From Mortierella alpina (lineage: Eukaryota; Mortierellomycota; Mortierellomycetes; Mortierellales; Mortierellaceae), in contig JANATF010000001.1 in assembly GCA_029449245.1 (NCBI GenBank), positions 3,534,001 to 3,598,000 on the forward strand: a stretch of 64,000 bases of DNA, in the 5' to 3' direction. Shown here piece by piece: positions 1 through 10,700 of this stretch. A program made the position numbers and the translations under genes. Each line of letters opens with the position of its first letter. Position 1 is the stretch's first letter. The notes below the pieces were generated by a model that was not told where the DNA came from, did not search any database, and worked only from the letters and a program-made list of their open reading frames with translations.

Positions 1-90
1 GTGGACATATCTCTTGATGATGGAGGTCTTGCCTGTGCCAACGTCGCCAATGACTAAAATCTTGTAGAGGTACTCTCGAACGTCGTACAT
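1..90 (-). CDS. Rab32/Rab38-like small GTPase (5' end only)
   Basis: The first 30 codons of a small GTPase run off the left edge, starting at the ATG complementary to 88-90. The peptide begins MYDVREYLYKILVIGD and continues into the P-loop GDVGTGKTS (G1 motif), followed by IIKRYVH. The GxGKTSIIKRYVH context is characteristic of the Rab32/Rab38 group rather than of Ras, Rho or Arf. Members of this group act on membrane traffic to lysosome-related organelles and mitochondria. Switch regions, G3-G5 motifs and the prenylated C-terminus lie outside the window, so subfamily assignment rests on the N-terminus only. The start is well supported because a stop-rich CT/GA leader lies directly upstream. 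Confidence 0.75.
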   Translation of the reverse strand, partial: MYDVREYLYKILVIGDVGTGKTSIIKRYVH

Positions 91-545
91 GGGGCTGCCT
101 CTCTCTCTCTTTTTCACGCTGTGGTCTCCGCTGCAAGCTTTATCCCTTGAGTGATTTTACTTTTCGGTCGTAGATGTAGCTGACCGCGCACAATGTGTTG
201 AATGCGGATGGCAGGGCGGAATGGAGAGGAAATGTAGAAAAGTGAGGGGGAGTGATGACGGAAGTGATGCGTTTGTGGAGGGGGATGCTTGAAAGTGAGG
301 TGTAGAGTGAAAGAAAGAAGTAAAGAGAAACAAAGTCGTGAAAAAACTATAGAGGGAATCATATATATTATGAGTGTTGGACAGAGGCAGAGGGCAGAGG
401 GGTCGCACTCCGTGGCCACAAGCACGCGTTTACGCTCTGTGCCACTGTCTTGCTCACTGATAGGTCCATTTTAGAGGACACCATGGCGCATGGCATGCAA
501 TGGCTAAAGACGTTGCTGGGAATACTTCCCTAGCTGACAAAGGAT
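91..545. other. Intergenic leader of the Rab-like gene
   Basis: No convincing gene. The stretch next to the Rab start is CT/GA-rich, as expected of a fungal 5' leader read on the minus strand. The rest is the region between the 3' end of the next minus-strand gene and that leader. Confidence 0.5.
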
Positions 546-2041
546 CTACGCAGTACGCTGAAAGCCATCGCGGTGTCGCCATCCTCGCCTCATATCGCGA
601 AATTCCAAAATCAGGGTCTTTATTATATTTGTCCAGTCCGTCTACAGAGGCTGTATCATTGACTGCATCCATTGGGGTCCTCGGCGGTGGAGCACGCTTT
701 TTTGAACTGTGAGTGTCCAAGTGTACTCACAAAGGCAGCGAATGATAGCTCCACATCGCCATTCTCCATGGCTGTAACCATTTCTTGCTCGCCATGGGGT
801 TGACCGTCTTGAGAATGTGATGCCGCACTTGTTGACACGTTGCACGACTCCTTCAAGTTGGAACACGCGTCTGAGCTGTTTGTTGTCATCGAAGAGCTGG
901 ACTTGGATCTCTTTTTGCTCTTGTTCTTCTTTTTGTTCCGTCTTTTTGCCTTGTCTGCGCCTGTGGTCTCTGAATGCTCTCCATTGTTGGACGATGTCTC
1001 TGAGCTCTCTCTAGTTGTAGGCGATAGAGCTTTTTGATCTCCAGAGCTGCAGTATCCGAACGGGTGTTGTTCTGCAGCTCCAGGTGGAGACTGGACTAGC
1101 TGGACTGCCTTTAACAAAGGAACCATGAGACGAGGGCGAGGTTCGGGGGATTTTCTTGCCTTTGCTCTGCCTCTCGGTGACCTGGCTCGCCTATCAATGG
1201 CGTACGCTACCTCTGATTCGGATGTCGTGTCAATCGTGTCTGCCGCGGATTCACAAGATGGACCATCCATCGTGGTGGGTCTAGATCCTACTTCAGCTTT
1301 GCTGCCTGGAGCGATAAGTTCGCTGACGCTTTCGGAATGGTTGATGTGGCTGGTGAGCAGGCTGTCTGGATCTTCCTTTGCAGGCGGTGTTGCGGGATGA
1401 CGAGCGGCTGTGGCCTCTGGTGAGTGATCGAGCAAAACACAGCTCTCTTTGTGCCGAGTTTCCGCGTTAAGCGCTTTCATATCTTGGATGCTGATGGTAT
1501 CGTCTTTCGCGACGACTTGTACTATAACAGGCGCGTTCTGGCACGAATCCTCAACCCTGTGCTGCTGGGCGTCTACTTGAACTTGATCACGCGAGCCTGA
1601 GTGCTCTCGCTCGTGTGATGAGGGCTGTGAATCTTTCTTTGAGACCTCCTGCCCATGGTTTCGGAAAGCTCGTTTTTTCGGACTACCACGCGATCGTGCT
1701 TTATCTCGTTTGAGACGCTCCGCCTTCATAGTCCGGAGATCCTCATCCGAGCTGACGAGGATCAGGACGAAATCAAGAGTAAACTCGGAGAAGAACCATA
1801 TCACCCTGCAAATCCAAGTGGCCAACACTCCTTGCCAAGATCTTGGTGTCTCAGGCACAGGCCAGGGAAGGAAGGAAACAGCGTCTAGAGAGTCCCGAGG
1901 CGAGGTAGGGCGGGTCTTGCCCTCGAAGAAGAGGAAGTGGACGATTTCAACCTCGTAAATGATAGTTGCTAGAGTCAGAGGTACGCACTCGATAATGCTC
2001 CAGGGTAGCACAGCGCAGAGGATGTCGCTAGGAAGATCCAT
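546..2041 (-). CDS. Unrecognised protein with two N-terminal hydrophobic segments and a long charged tail
   Basis: I do not recognise this family. Translation starts at the ATG complementary to 2039-2041. The first ~110 residues carry two hydrophobic stretches (roughly 5-35 and 78-98), so an N-terminal membrane hairpin is likely. The rest is Ser/Lys/Glu-rich and apparently disordered, with a lysine cluster near residue 390 (KRRNKKKNKSKKRSK) that could be a nuclear or phospholipid-binding basic patch. Two 3' ends are possible. Unspliced, the frame stops at 656 (461 aa). A consensus GTGAGT donor at 730 joined to an acceptor at 642 removes 89 nt, keeps frame, and ends at 546 (exons 2041-731 and 641-546; 468 aa). 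I favour the spliced form because the intron size is typical here. Function unknown. Confidence 0.55.
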
Positions 2042-2968
2042 GATGTCTCGCAGTTGTCGTCGTTTCCGTTAGGGAGGTGAAGGACAGTGACTCCACACGC
2101 TATGCTAATGTGAACTGGTGATTGAAGCGAATGAGGCTAATGAGTCGAATGAGGCGAATGAGGTGGGGTGGGACACTGCAAAGCCGAAAGGATGGTGTAT
2201 ATGTAAAGTGGAGGAACACCGCAGCATTAAGAGTGAGACTTCTTAAGTTTACCTGCTGTCAAGAATATGAAGGTTTTGGTAACGAAGTGGATCTGTTGCC
2301 GCTTACTGAGGATTTGCGTAGCGAGAAGAAAGAAAAGTCGAGGGCATAGAGATGAGAGGGAAAGAAAGAGGGAGGAAAGAGTACTGAAAGCGAGCAAAGT
2401 CTGATATAGTGTCGATGTTGATGAACCTGATGGCTACGCTTCGATCTGCTGAGGCGTTCATGCTGTTCCGAGTGCACACTGGTGATAAAAAGGGACTTGA
2501 TGTGTAGACCATGCTGCTATCATGACCGACGTCAATGATCCTGAATAGCAGGAGCATGCCATTGTTTGCTCGCAAATCAGAAATAGGAGAAAAAACTAGA
2601 GACGAATGCAACGCGCTCTGTTCTTGGTCTCCCGAGCGATTTCCGTGCTGAAAATGGTACCCAGACACATTATGCCTTGATGCTCTGTTGGCTCTTGTGC
2701 CTAGTCTTCATGCTAGCAATTCATGCAATGCTTCTTTCAACTCCTGCTTCTTATGCAGCATTCCGTGAACTGTGCCAGTGTACCGCATAGAGACAAGTCT
2801 ACTCTCTGAATCCAGGGGCACACGACCACTGCTACACAAATGCATGAGGTTCACAGTTCTATGTTCTATGCGTTTTTTATTTACTCTGGTAGGACCGATC
2901 CATCTACCTACCCTTCTATCGGGAGCAGTCATTATGGGATTGTGAGAGCGGGCGAGCTCAACGACTGC
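2042..2968. other. Intergenic region
   Basis: About 0.9 kb between two minus-strand genes. Short frames exist on both strands but none has a recognisable product, codon bias or splice structure. It should hold the promoter of the gene to the left and the 3' end of the hydrolase gene to the right. Confidence 0.5.
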
Positions 2969-4654
2969 TCACAGGCGAGCAAGTTCGCGATCCTGCTCAA
3001 GGATCCAGCTGCAGACCTTTTCTGAGATCATGGGGGCATCCTCCATATGGACTGAATGGTTTCCTGCGGCGCCAACGACTGTGACTCTGGCTTTATGCAT
3101 CCAACTAACTCTTTCTTCTGTAACTGCTTGGATGAAGAGAGAGGCGACGTGACGTTAGTCCTTATTCATCCTATGCAAGCTCCACTGTGTTCCTTCAAGC
3201 CAAGTTACCTTCAATCATGCCCAAAAGCCCACCTTCTGCCAAGGCGCAGAGAACTGGACAGCAAATCCGACTCATGAAGGCTTTGGCAAAGCCCTCAGAC
3301 ATCGATTGAGCACTGCGGATGGTCAGCAGACGATCAGTCGTCCAAGTCCAGCCCTGCACTACCGTACCATCATCCATGGTTCGCTCCATAGGTCGCAGTC
3401 CTCTAGGCATCAGCACTCTTGCGTACTCTGGTTGAATTCCATATGCGCCACCTTGACTCCTAGCCTTGCAGGCTGAATCAATTGTGGGGTGGAAAGGCAG
3501 CCGTTTTGCGGTAAGGGCCTTCTTTTCCGCAATGTGCTCTAGTAAGTGCTCTGGCTGGTCTTCCACAGAACGGGTGAGCGGTCCAAAGTTGTCTAAGAGG
3601 ACACAAAGTGTCACTCTGTGGATAAGAATGTAACCGTAGTTAGTAGCGGGCAGCTGAAGGCGCGACGCGATGGCCAGCCATGATCGAAAGCTGCACCTGT
3701 ACCTGGATGCATAGAGGCCAGCATAGATGGTGGAGATGGCTCCTCCCATCGAGTGTCCAATGATGGCATGACGCTCCCAGCCAAGCTGCTCCACCACTTG
3801 ATCAGCATCCTCGACGTACCGCCAGAGGGCATAGTCCTCTGTTGTGCGGTGCGATGATAGACCATGCCCTGCCAGGTCAAGGGCCACGATCTCGACGGGC
3901 TCACCACTGCCAAGTTTCTCTAGCATGAGACTGGAGAAACGCACAGTACAAAGGGGTATAAGTTCCAGTGGAGATATGTGGTAGGTCGACTATCAATTTG
4001 ACCAACAAGGGTAATACGAGAGAGGGTGAAAAAAAAGACTTACGGAGCAAGTCTATGCAGGTGGTTTAGCAAAGCAGAGACGGTGCGTTAGTCCTGGCTA
4101 TGCATGAGGTCACTGCTTTCACAGAACAACAGCCTGTATTCTTACAAATCAAACGAGCTCGCATTGTCGAGGAACCCATGGAAAGCGAGAAATCGGCGGC
4201 AATCTCTTGGGCGCGCATTCTCATCTCCTGTCCTCCAGTGCTTGGCCCTGATGACAATGCCATTCCTTAACGGAAACGAACGTTCCTGAGGAACAAAGGT
4301 ACTGGTGCCTGAAGGGCGTAACGTGGCTTCTTGTGGAACCATGGTAGTGTTCATGACTTTTTGCTGGGGTAGTGTTACTGCAAGAAGAGAGGTCTTGGCT
4401 GAAGTGTGCAGGTCCAAGCGGGGTGTCTTGGAGCAATTGAGTGTGGGGTTGAGCGATGAAATTGGAAGGCGCGAGCGGGGTAGTGGTAAGGACCGTCGAC
4501 TGAGGATGATGGAGCGGAGAGAGGTGCGAAGCATGGGGTGGTGAAGTTGGAGGAGTGGTTGTGAAGACTGTGCCGGCCGCCGTTGATCGAGCATCAACAT
4601 ATTGCCAATAGAGTTTTCACGATCGGTTGCCGGTGAAATTGCCGTGTGGAGCAT
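2969..4654 (-). CDS. Alpha/beta hydrolase, serine hydrolase-like (SERHL) family, probably mitochondrial
   Basis: Five exons close in phase: 4654-4146, 4052-4044, 3930-3703, 3615-3209 and 3123-2969 (435 aa). The second exon is a 9-nt microexon that restores FDLLAPLMLEKL between the HGFLDNASSFD block and the ALDLAGHGLSSH block. Catalytic features of the fold are visible: the oxyanion/HG region (LAFHGFLDN), the nucleophile elbow GHSMGG, and a terminal histidine in GNHSVHMED, which matches the VPGNHxVHM ending of SERHL proteins. The open frame continues upstream to a GTG at 4942, so the start is uncertain; in-frame ATGs lie at 4654, 4600 and 4534. The segment after 4534 is Arg/Ser-rich without acids (MLRTSLRSIILSRR), a good mitochondrial presequence. 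Substrate unknown. It is divergent from the aminopeptidase P gene. Confidence 0.85.
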
Positions 4655-5122
4655 GTCCCGTATGGAGAAATTTGGGCCGGGCTGCCACGAGCCGAGAGCT
4701 CTACCTTGCTTCCTCCAGGCCAGCGCGCCTACAATCCAAGACCATAAGACCCAGGGTAGGGCTCTAGAATATGAAAAGTGCGTGCAGGCCACGCCATTTG
4801 CAGTGTGCACTCGATCTCTCTCTGGATCCGGGCAATCTGCGTAAGTAAACGATAGTGTAGAACCGATGGCATGTTCGCTTTGGGCGGTGGGTAGTAGGCA
4901 GCGCGCAAAGGCATCTTGTATTATTTCACGTGGGTTTTCCACTAAGCAGCGCTACCTAGAGCAACTTGAGCAGACCATGGGTGGCTCCACGCTTGGCATC
5001 GTCGTTCTTGCGGAACCGTGCCTGCCCGCGAGTCACTAGTTTAGGACTTTAGGACATGGACGCCTCTCCAAATTTTTCTTTGTTCATTCTTACACTCTGT
5101 CAGCTGTAACCCATTCCTACTC
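4655..5122. promoter_or_regulatory. Divergent promoter region, hydrolase / aminopeptidase P
   Basis: The two genes are transcribed away from each other across this interval. It contains a palindromic CACGTG E-box at 4927-4932, the binding site type of basic helix-loop-helix factors. Part of it is also open in the hydrolase frame, so some may be 5' coding sequence. Confidence 0.4.
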
Positions 5123-7629
5123 ATGTCGCTGCGCCAAGGTGCCATTCAGCTCCTCAGGATGCAGGACACGCTGTCGCGCTGTCGCGTCTTTTCTCGCGCA
5201 GCAGTCGCCTACACCTCGCCGCTGCGGTCGCCTACATGGACTGGTCGCCCTTCCTCGCGAGATCTTCGCATGAGTTCGTTGAGGAGCACAGCAACCACCT
5301 TAACACGACACATGAGTTCCGCAACGGCAGCCTCGATCAACACGGCAGATCGCGTTCAGAAATTGCGAGCGCTCATGCAGGATCCCGCACACAATGTCAC
5401 AGCCTTGTAAGTCATTTGCCACGATGTGAGCACCCACCGTCGCACGTCGGGTATGCACGCTTTCTTACGCTGCTTCCGTTTTCATCACGTATTCTTCAAT
5501 AGTGTGATCCCTTCCGAGGACTCCCACCAGGTAATCGCCGGATTGAGGATCCTATGAACTATTGAATCATTGGTAAACCCCATCCGCTAACCCTTTCAAC
5601 GTTACTGTTTAGAGTGAATATGTTGCAGAGTGTGACGAGCGACGTGCGTTCATATCTGGGTTCAATGGATCAGCAGGATTGGCGATCGTGTCACTGCATT
5701 CGGCCGCATTGTTCACTGACGGCCGATATTTCCTGCAGGCGTCGCAGCAGCTGGATTCAAACTGGACACTGATGAAGTCAGGTCTCCCAGATGTCCCCAC
5801 CTGGCAGGAGTATCTCATCAAGGTATTACTGGACAGGTGGGGGTTCACGGGGCAGCTCGATCGCACGAAGGACTTCCGCTTGTCAACACAAGGATCGGCC
5901 ATTTAATTGACCTACTTTCACCGTATGCGTCTTTTAGAACCTTCCGGCCGGTTCCAGGATAGGCATTGACCCACTGGTCTTCACGGCCAGTACGTGATCC
6001 AATTTTGACCTTGCGCGCGCGGGATCTCATTCCACTGGTAACACTCAATCGCTAACTCCATACTCCGTTTGTCCATTCCTTTAGCCGACGCCAAGCAACT
6101 GGAAACTGAGCTAGCAAGAGTTGGATCGTCGCTTGTTCCAGTCCCCAATCTAATAGACCAAATCTGGGACAAGCGCCCACCTCGGCCCGCCCACCAGCTT
6201 ATGACTCTCACCCTCGCCACCACAGGACGTTCTCACACCGAGAAGATCCAACAACTAAGGCGCGATTTGGAAAAGCGAAACGTCCTTGGATGTGTGGTGT
6301 CGGGCTTGGATGAGGTGGCATGGTTGTTCAACTTGCGAGGATCGGATGTGCACTGCAACCCCGTGTTTTATGCTTACGCGATCGTCACTCGGGAGAAGGT
6401 GCTTCTCTACCTGCAGGACCAGGCTGTTTCGGACGAGGTCAGGCAGCACCTGGGCAACGAGATTATAATACGGCCTTACGGATCGGTCTTTGAGGACCTC
6501 AGGACCATGTCCACCATGTTGACGAGCAAGAAGCAAAAGGTACTGTTGGGAGCAAGAAGCAACTTGGCCCTGGCGGTCGCACTCGGTAAAGAGAACACGG
6601 TCGAAGCCAGGTCACCAGTGACCGATGCCAAGGCTGTCAAGAACGAGGCAGAGCTGAAGGGTATTCGTCAGTGCCATCTTCGGGACGCGGCCGCTGTCAT
6701 CAATTATTTCGCATGGCTGGAAGATAAATTGTCCAAGGGCGCAGAGGTAGATGAAGTCGACGGTGCGGATCAATTGCAGCGATTCCGAGCGTAAGTGCCA
6801 TATTTCTTGATTGTATGGTTTTTTTTCCTCTTTTTTTGAACCATTCTGTTGCAAAGACAAATGGACTGACCCGCCATCTTCTAGTGAGCAGGTGGGATTT
6901 TTCGGTCCCTCGTTTGACACCATCTCCTCGACTGGACCCAACGGCGCCATTATTCACTACAAACCCGAGAAACCAACTGCGGCGCGGATCAACCCAGATC
7001 AGGTCTATCTGTGCGACTCGGGTGGGCAGTACCTTGACGGCACCACAGACGTCACCCGGACCCTTCACTTCAAAACCCCCAAGGAACACGAGAAGCGCTC
7101 TTTTACCAGAGTTCTTCAGGGTCATATTGCCATTGATTCCACCATCTTTCCGGAGGGGACCTCAGGCTATATCTTGGACGCCTTTTCTCGACGTGCGCTT
7201 TGGAAAGACGGACTCGACTTTCGACACGGAACTGGACACGGTGTAGGCGCGTTTCTGAATGTCCATGAGGGGCCTCATGGATGTGGCACGCGGATCGGGT
7301 TCAATGAGGTTCCATTGGTCCCTGGAATGACCTTGACGAACGAACCCGGGTACTATGAGGATGGTCAGTTTGGGATTCGGATTGAAAACGTGCTTTTGGT
7401 CCGCGAGGTGCAGACACAGCATCGGTTCGGAGGCAAGGCGTTTTATGGATTTGAACATGTCACGTTTGTGCCTATCCAGACCAAGATGATCGAGAGGTCA
7501 TTGCTGTCAAGGCAAGAGATTGAGTGGCTAAATCGATACCATGAGGAGTGCTTGGAGAAAGTGACGCCGTTCTTGGAACCAGGCAGTCTAGGACTCGAGT
7601 GGTTGAAGCGTGAAGCAGTGTCAATATAA
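5123..7629 (+). CDS. Aminopeptidase P (Xaa-Pro aminopeptidase, M24B)
   Basis: Six exons close in phase: 5123-5406, 5503-5530, 5613-5822, 5938-5989, 6085-6790 and 6885-7629 (674 aa). The enzyme removes the N-terminal residue preceding proline, using a two-metal centre. The three-domain arrangement of the XPNPEP1/Fra1 type is seen: creatinase-like N domain with the [12 protein letters not shown] block and FTDGRYF, a middle domain, and the C-terminal pita-bread domain. The metal ligands appear in [15 protein letters not shown] (two Asp), GTGHGVG (His), NEPGYY (Glu) and GIRIEN (Glu). The protein starts with an Arg/Ser-rich, acid-poor ~60-residue extension resembling a mitochondrial presequence. 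In-frame Met50 (5270) and Met64 (5312) would give a cytosolic form. The second exon is only 28 nt. Family assignment is firm; location is inferred. Confidence 0.95.
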
Positions 7630-7790
7630 AAGGAACAAAGGAATGAAAGTATCAAGTGCGAGAGGTGTTTCCTAGATTATGTATTAAAATTATGGCTGGA
7701 GGATTAAAAAAGTACAGTGGTGGGGTAAGATGACTATATAGAACTACATAAATTTGTATCAACATATTCAAAGGGTTTACAAGAGTCGGA

Positions 7791-10700
7791 TCATGCGAAG
7801 GATCGAAGCGCCTCAGAAGAGATCCTCTTCTGCACAAGAGCCAGTGGCATATCCTCCTCAGACTCTTCTTCGCCCATACGGGAGTAACCGCCGTTGCCGT
7901 TGCTAAACTTCCTCTTGTGCTTCACCTTCATCATCATTTGAATTTGTTGCTGCTTGCGCATCCTGCTCCGCATGTCGTCCTTATACAAACGCATATGAGA
8001 TTCCTGGGCAGCGATCTGGTTGATCAGCGGTATGTTCTCGTACCGACCCATTGAACCTTTGCCGACCTGGGGCTGAGAGCGGCTGTGGACTGGAGGTCTG
8101 GATGGGGCAGCCATGAAATCTTCAGACTCGAGAGTGGGCGAAAGAGGTGGCGAGGGCAATGAGAAGCTGCTGAAGGTGACGCCTCTGGATGCGTGCAGGA
8201 ACTCTGCAGGGTGCGACTTTTGCCGCTGTCGTCCAGACACTGCGACGGGAGCTGCGATCATTTCCAAGCTGGCCCGATGATTGATGTCCCTGTTGCTAGT
8301 GTTATTTTGCATGCTTACAGGGGAGCCCATCGTATAGCGTCTAGATTGATTGTACGCGGGCGTGCCGGCGCGAGGATTCCAGAACGGTTGAGGACCAGCG
8401 GGCACATGAGGTGTTGTCACCGCAGTTTGCGAAGTCGGGATGGTAGACCGAAGAAGAGGCGACAATGGCGGCGTCAGTAAGCCAGCCGAGACAGTATCTG
8501 GCCTTTGAGAAACGGCAATGTTCTCCACACGGTTCACGTCATGCGCGCTGCTCGCGTTGGCGTTCTCCTTAGGCAGTGTGGAGGCAGAGGGCTCTGTGGC
8601 GGCGACAAGTGGCCTAGTGATCAGCTCACCAGAGCCATTTGCACAGATGGTTGTAAATGTCGATGTGGCAAACTGTGGCCGGCTACCCACAAGCTGGGAT
8701 TGGATCCAAGCTGCAGCAGCTTCCTGGCCGGCTTGATCGACGACCATCATGGAGCTTTGTCCGTTTGAGTGAGCCAGAAGAGACTGCATTTGAAGTTGCA
8801 GTTGCAATTGCTGTTGGTGCAGGACACCCTTGCGACCGGTTGTGCGCTTGGGAACAATGACGGTTGGGGTGGGTCGAACGATCCCACGCACTGCAGAGAC
8901 TAGGGGTTTCTTGAAGCCTTCATCCTTGTCGCTGTCATCGCTCTCGTCCTCTTCGTCCTCTTCAGAATCGGATGGATCAGAGGAGGGTGGGCTTATGGGT
9001 TCATCGGATGCAGCAGAGAACACTTGTCCATGTGCAGACTGGGCCAGAGATGCGTGCGCGACCGGCGATTTTTTTTCAAAGCTGATAAGGGCGTTGGCAG
9101 AGTTGCGCAACAATGGCAGACGGTCCCTCAATGCAGACAATGGAGTCGGAGAATAAATGGTGGAGGCGATAGAGTCCTCCTCGGCAGGAAGACCTGAGCT
9201 GTTGGAGGCTCTGCTTGACTGAATTCGGCTTTGAATCGAGGAGACCAGCGATCGTTTGACTTTTAGAACCTTGGCACCCTTCGAGGTCGATCTCAAAGGG
9301 ATCACGGGGGACTCCAGATTCCAGCGCTCCTCTTGTTGTTTGGAGTGAGCAATCGTCTTTTCCCGTTGCTGCTGCAGGAGGCTGCCTTGTTGATGGTGAG
9401 CCATGATCGTCGCATTTGCAAAATCCAATCGAGGGGAAAACTTAGCGGCCGATATAGCTGCATAAAATTCTCCGATCTCTTGGCAGTGCTGGCTGGTGAC
9501 ACCGTGCTGTAGCTGGAGCAGCAGAAGCCGTAGAAGCACTGTATGCCGGAAGGGCCGTTTCTCGCGCTCGTGGAGCTTCCTCCAGGTGTGGAGGTGGACC
9601 AATCGCTTCAAGGTCGATGCTCTGGGGTCCGAAAGTTTCAGCGCAAGGCACGGGGTGGACAAAGCTGCAACTACACCCGGCGCACTGCAGTCGCTCTTGA
9701 CTATAGGTTCGAGTTCTGCTTCAAGCGGCGGCGTGGTCGGAGGAGTGATCGTGATTGAAGGTGTTGTTGCTTTTGTTTTTGACGAAGATGCGAGCGTTAT
9801 TAGACTGCTTGGGATCTTGATGCCTCCAGATTTTAACAGTGCTGCAGACAACGCTGTCGAACTGGGCATGCTGGCAACGTTGGGAGGGGTCGAGAAAAAG
9901 GACGCTCCACTGATAGGCGACGTCTGCTCGGACTCGGACGTGTCTGAATCGGAGTCGGACTCGGACTCAGCGGAGGAAGACGACGAATCTGAGGAGGTGG
10001 TATACGAGGAGGACGACGCTCTGGATGTGCGCTTGATCATACTGGGCCGGATGCGCAGTGGAGCTCTTGTCCTTGAAGGTTTCTCGTTCTCATTCTCTGG
10101 GCAGCGCGACAGGGCCTCATTTCTTTCCTGGCTAGAGTTTTTGGGATCAAAGTAAGATGGCGCCATGGCACGGGCATCGCTGTTCTTGTCACTCGCGAAA
10201 TTCTGACCCTCTTCTCCATTAGTCTCTGGTGCAGTGCTAGTCGACGATGTCGAGAGGCGATGGAGCTGAACATTCACGGAGTGTTCAGAATCGGCCAAAG
10301 CTGTCTTGACAGGACTCTCAGTTTCGATGGTGGGCTGGGCCGTGATGTCAAAGGGAGGGGAAAGCGGCACGGTTTTGGTCTCGGCGGGATCTGGACCGCA
10401 GACGCCATCCGTTGGACTTAAAGTCGCTGATAGGATCGGGACCGTCTTCTGGTTCGCTGGCAGTATCGGTTGCGTTAGCGGTGGCGAGATACGCATCCTG
10501 GGTTTCGCTTTCTGTGCTGCTCGCGCTGCCGCTGCAGCTGCCGTGGCCGCTTTAATATCGCTATATTGATGATGGGATGACCATTCATAGTCATCATCGA
10601 CGTTCGAATTGGTACTGGCTCGTCGATTCTCCTTCTTAATACTGCTGGAACTGAAGATCCGATCCTTCCAGCTAGTGCGGTGGCTCGTCCTGGCCACGCT

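Noticed and set aside
4655-4942. Extension of the hydrolase frame up to 4942
   Set aside because: It opens at a GTG without any ATG above 4654, and the extra residues are not conserved-looking. It is kept as a minor alternative.
9496-10155. A 219-codon open frame on the plus strand, and others opposite the Ser/Pro-rich gene
   Set aside because: They are mirror images of serine- and proline-rich coding sequence. No motifs, and the minus frame is far longer.
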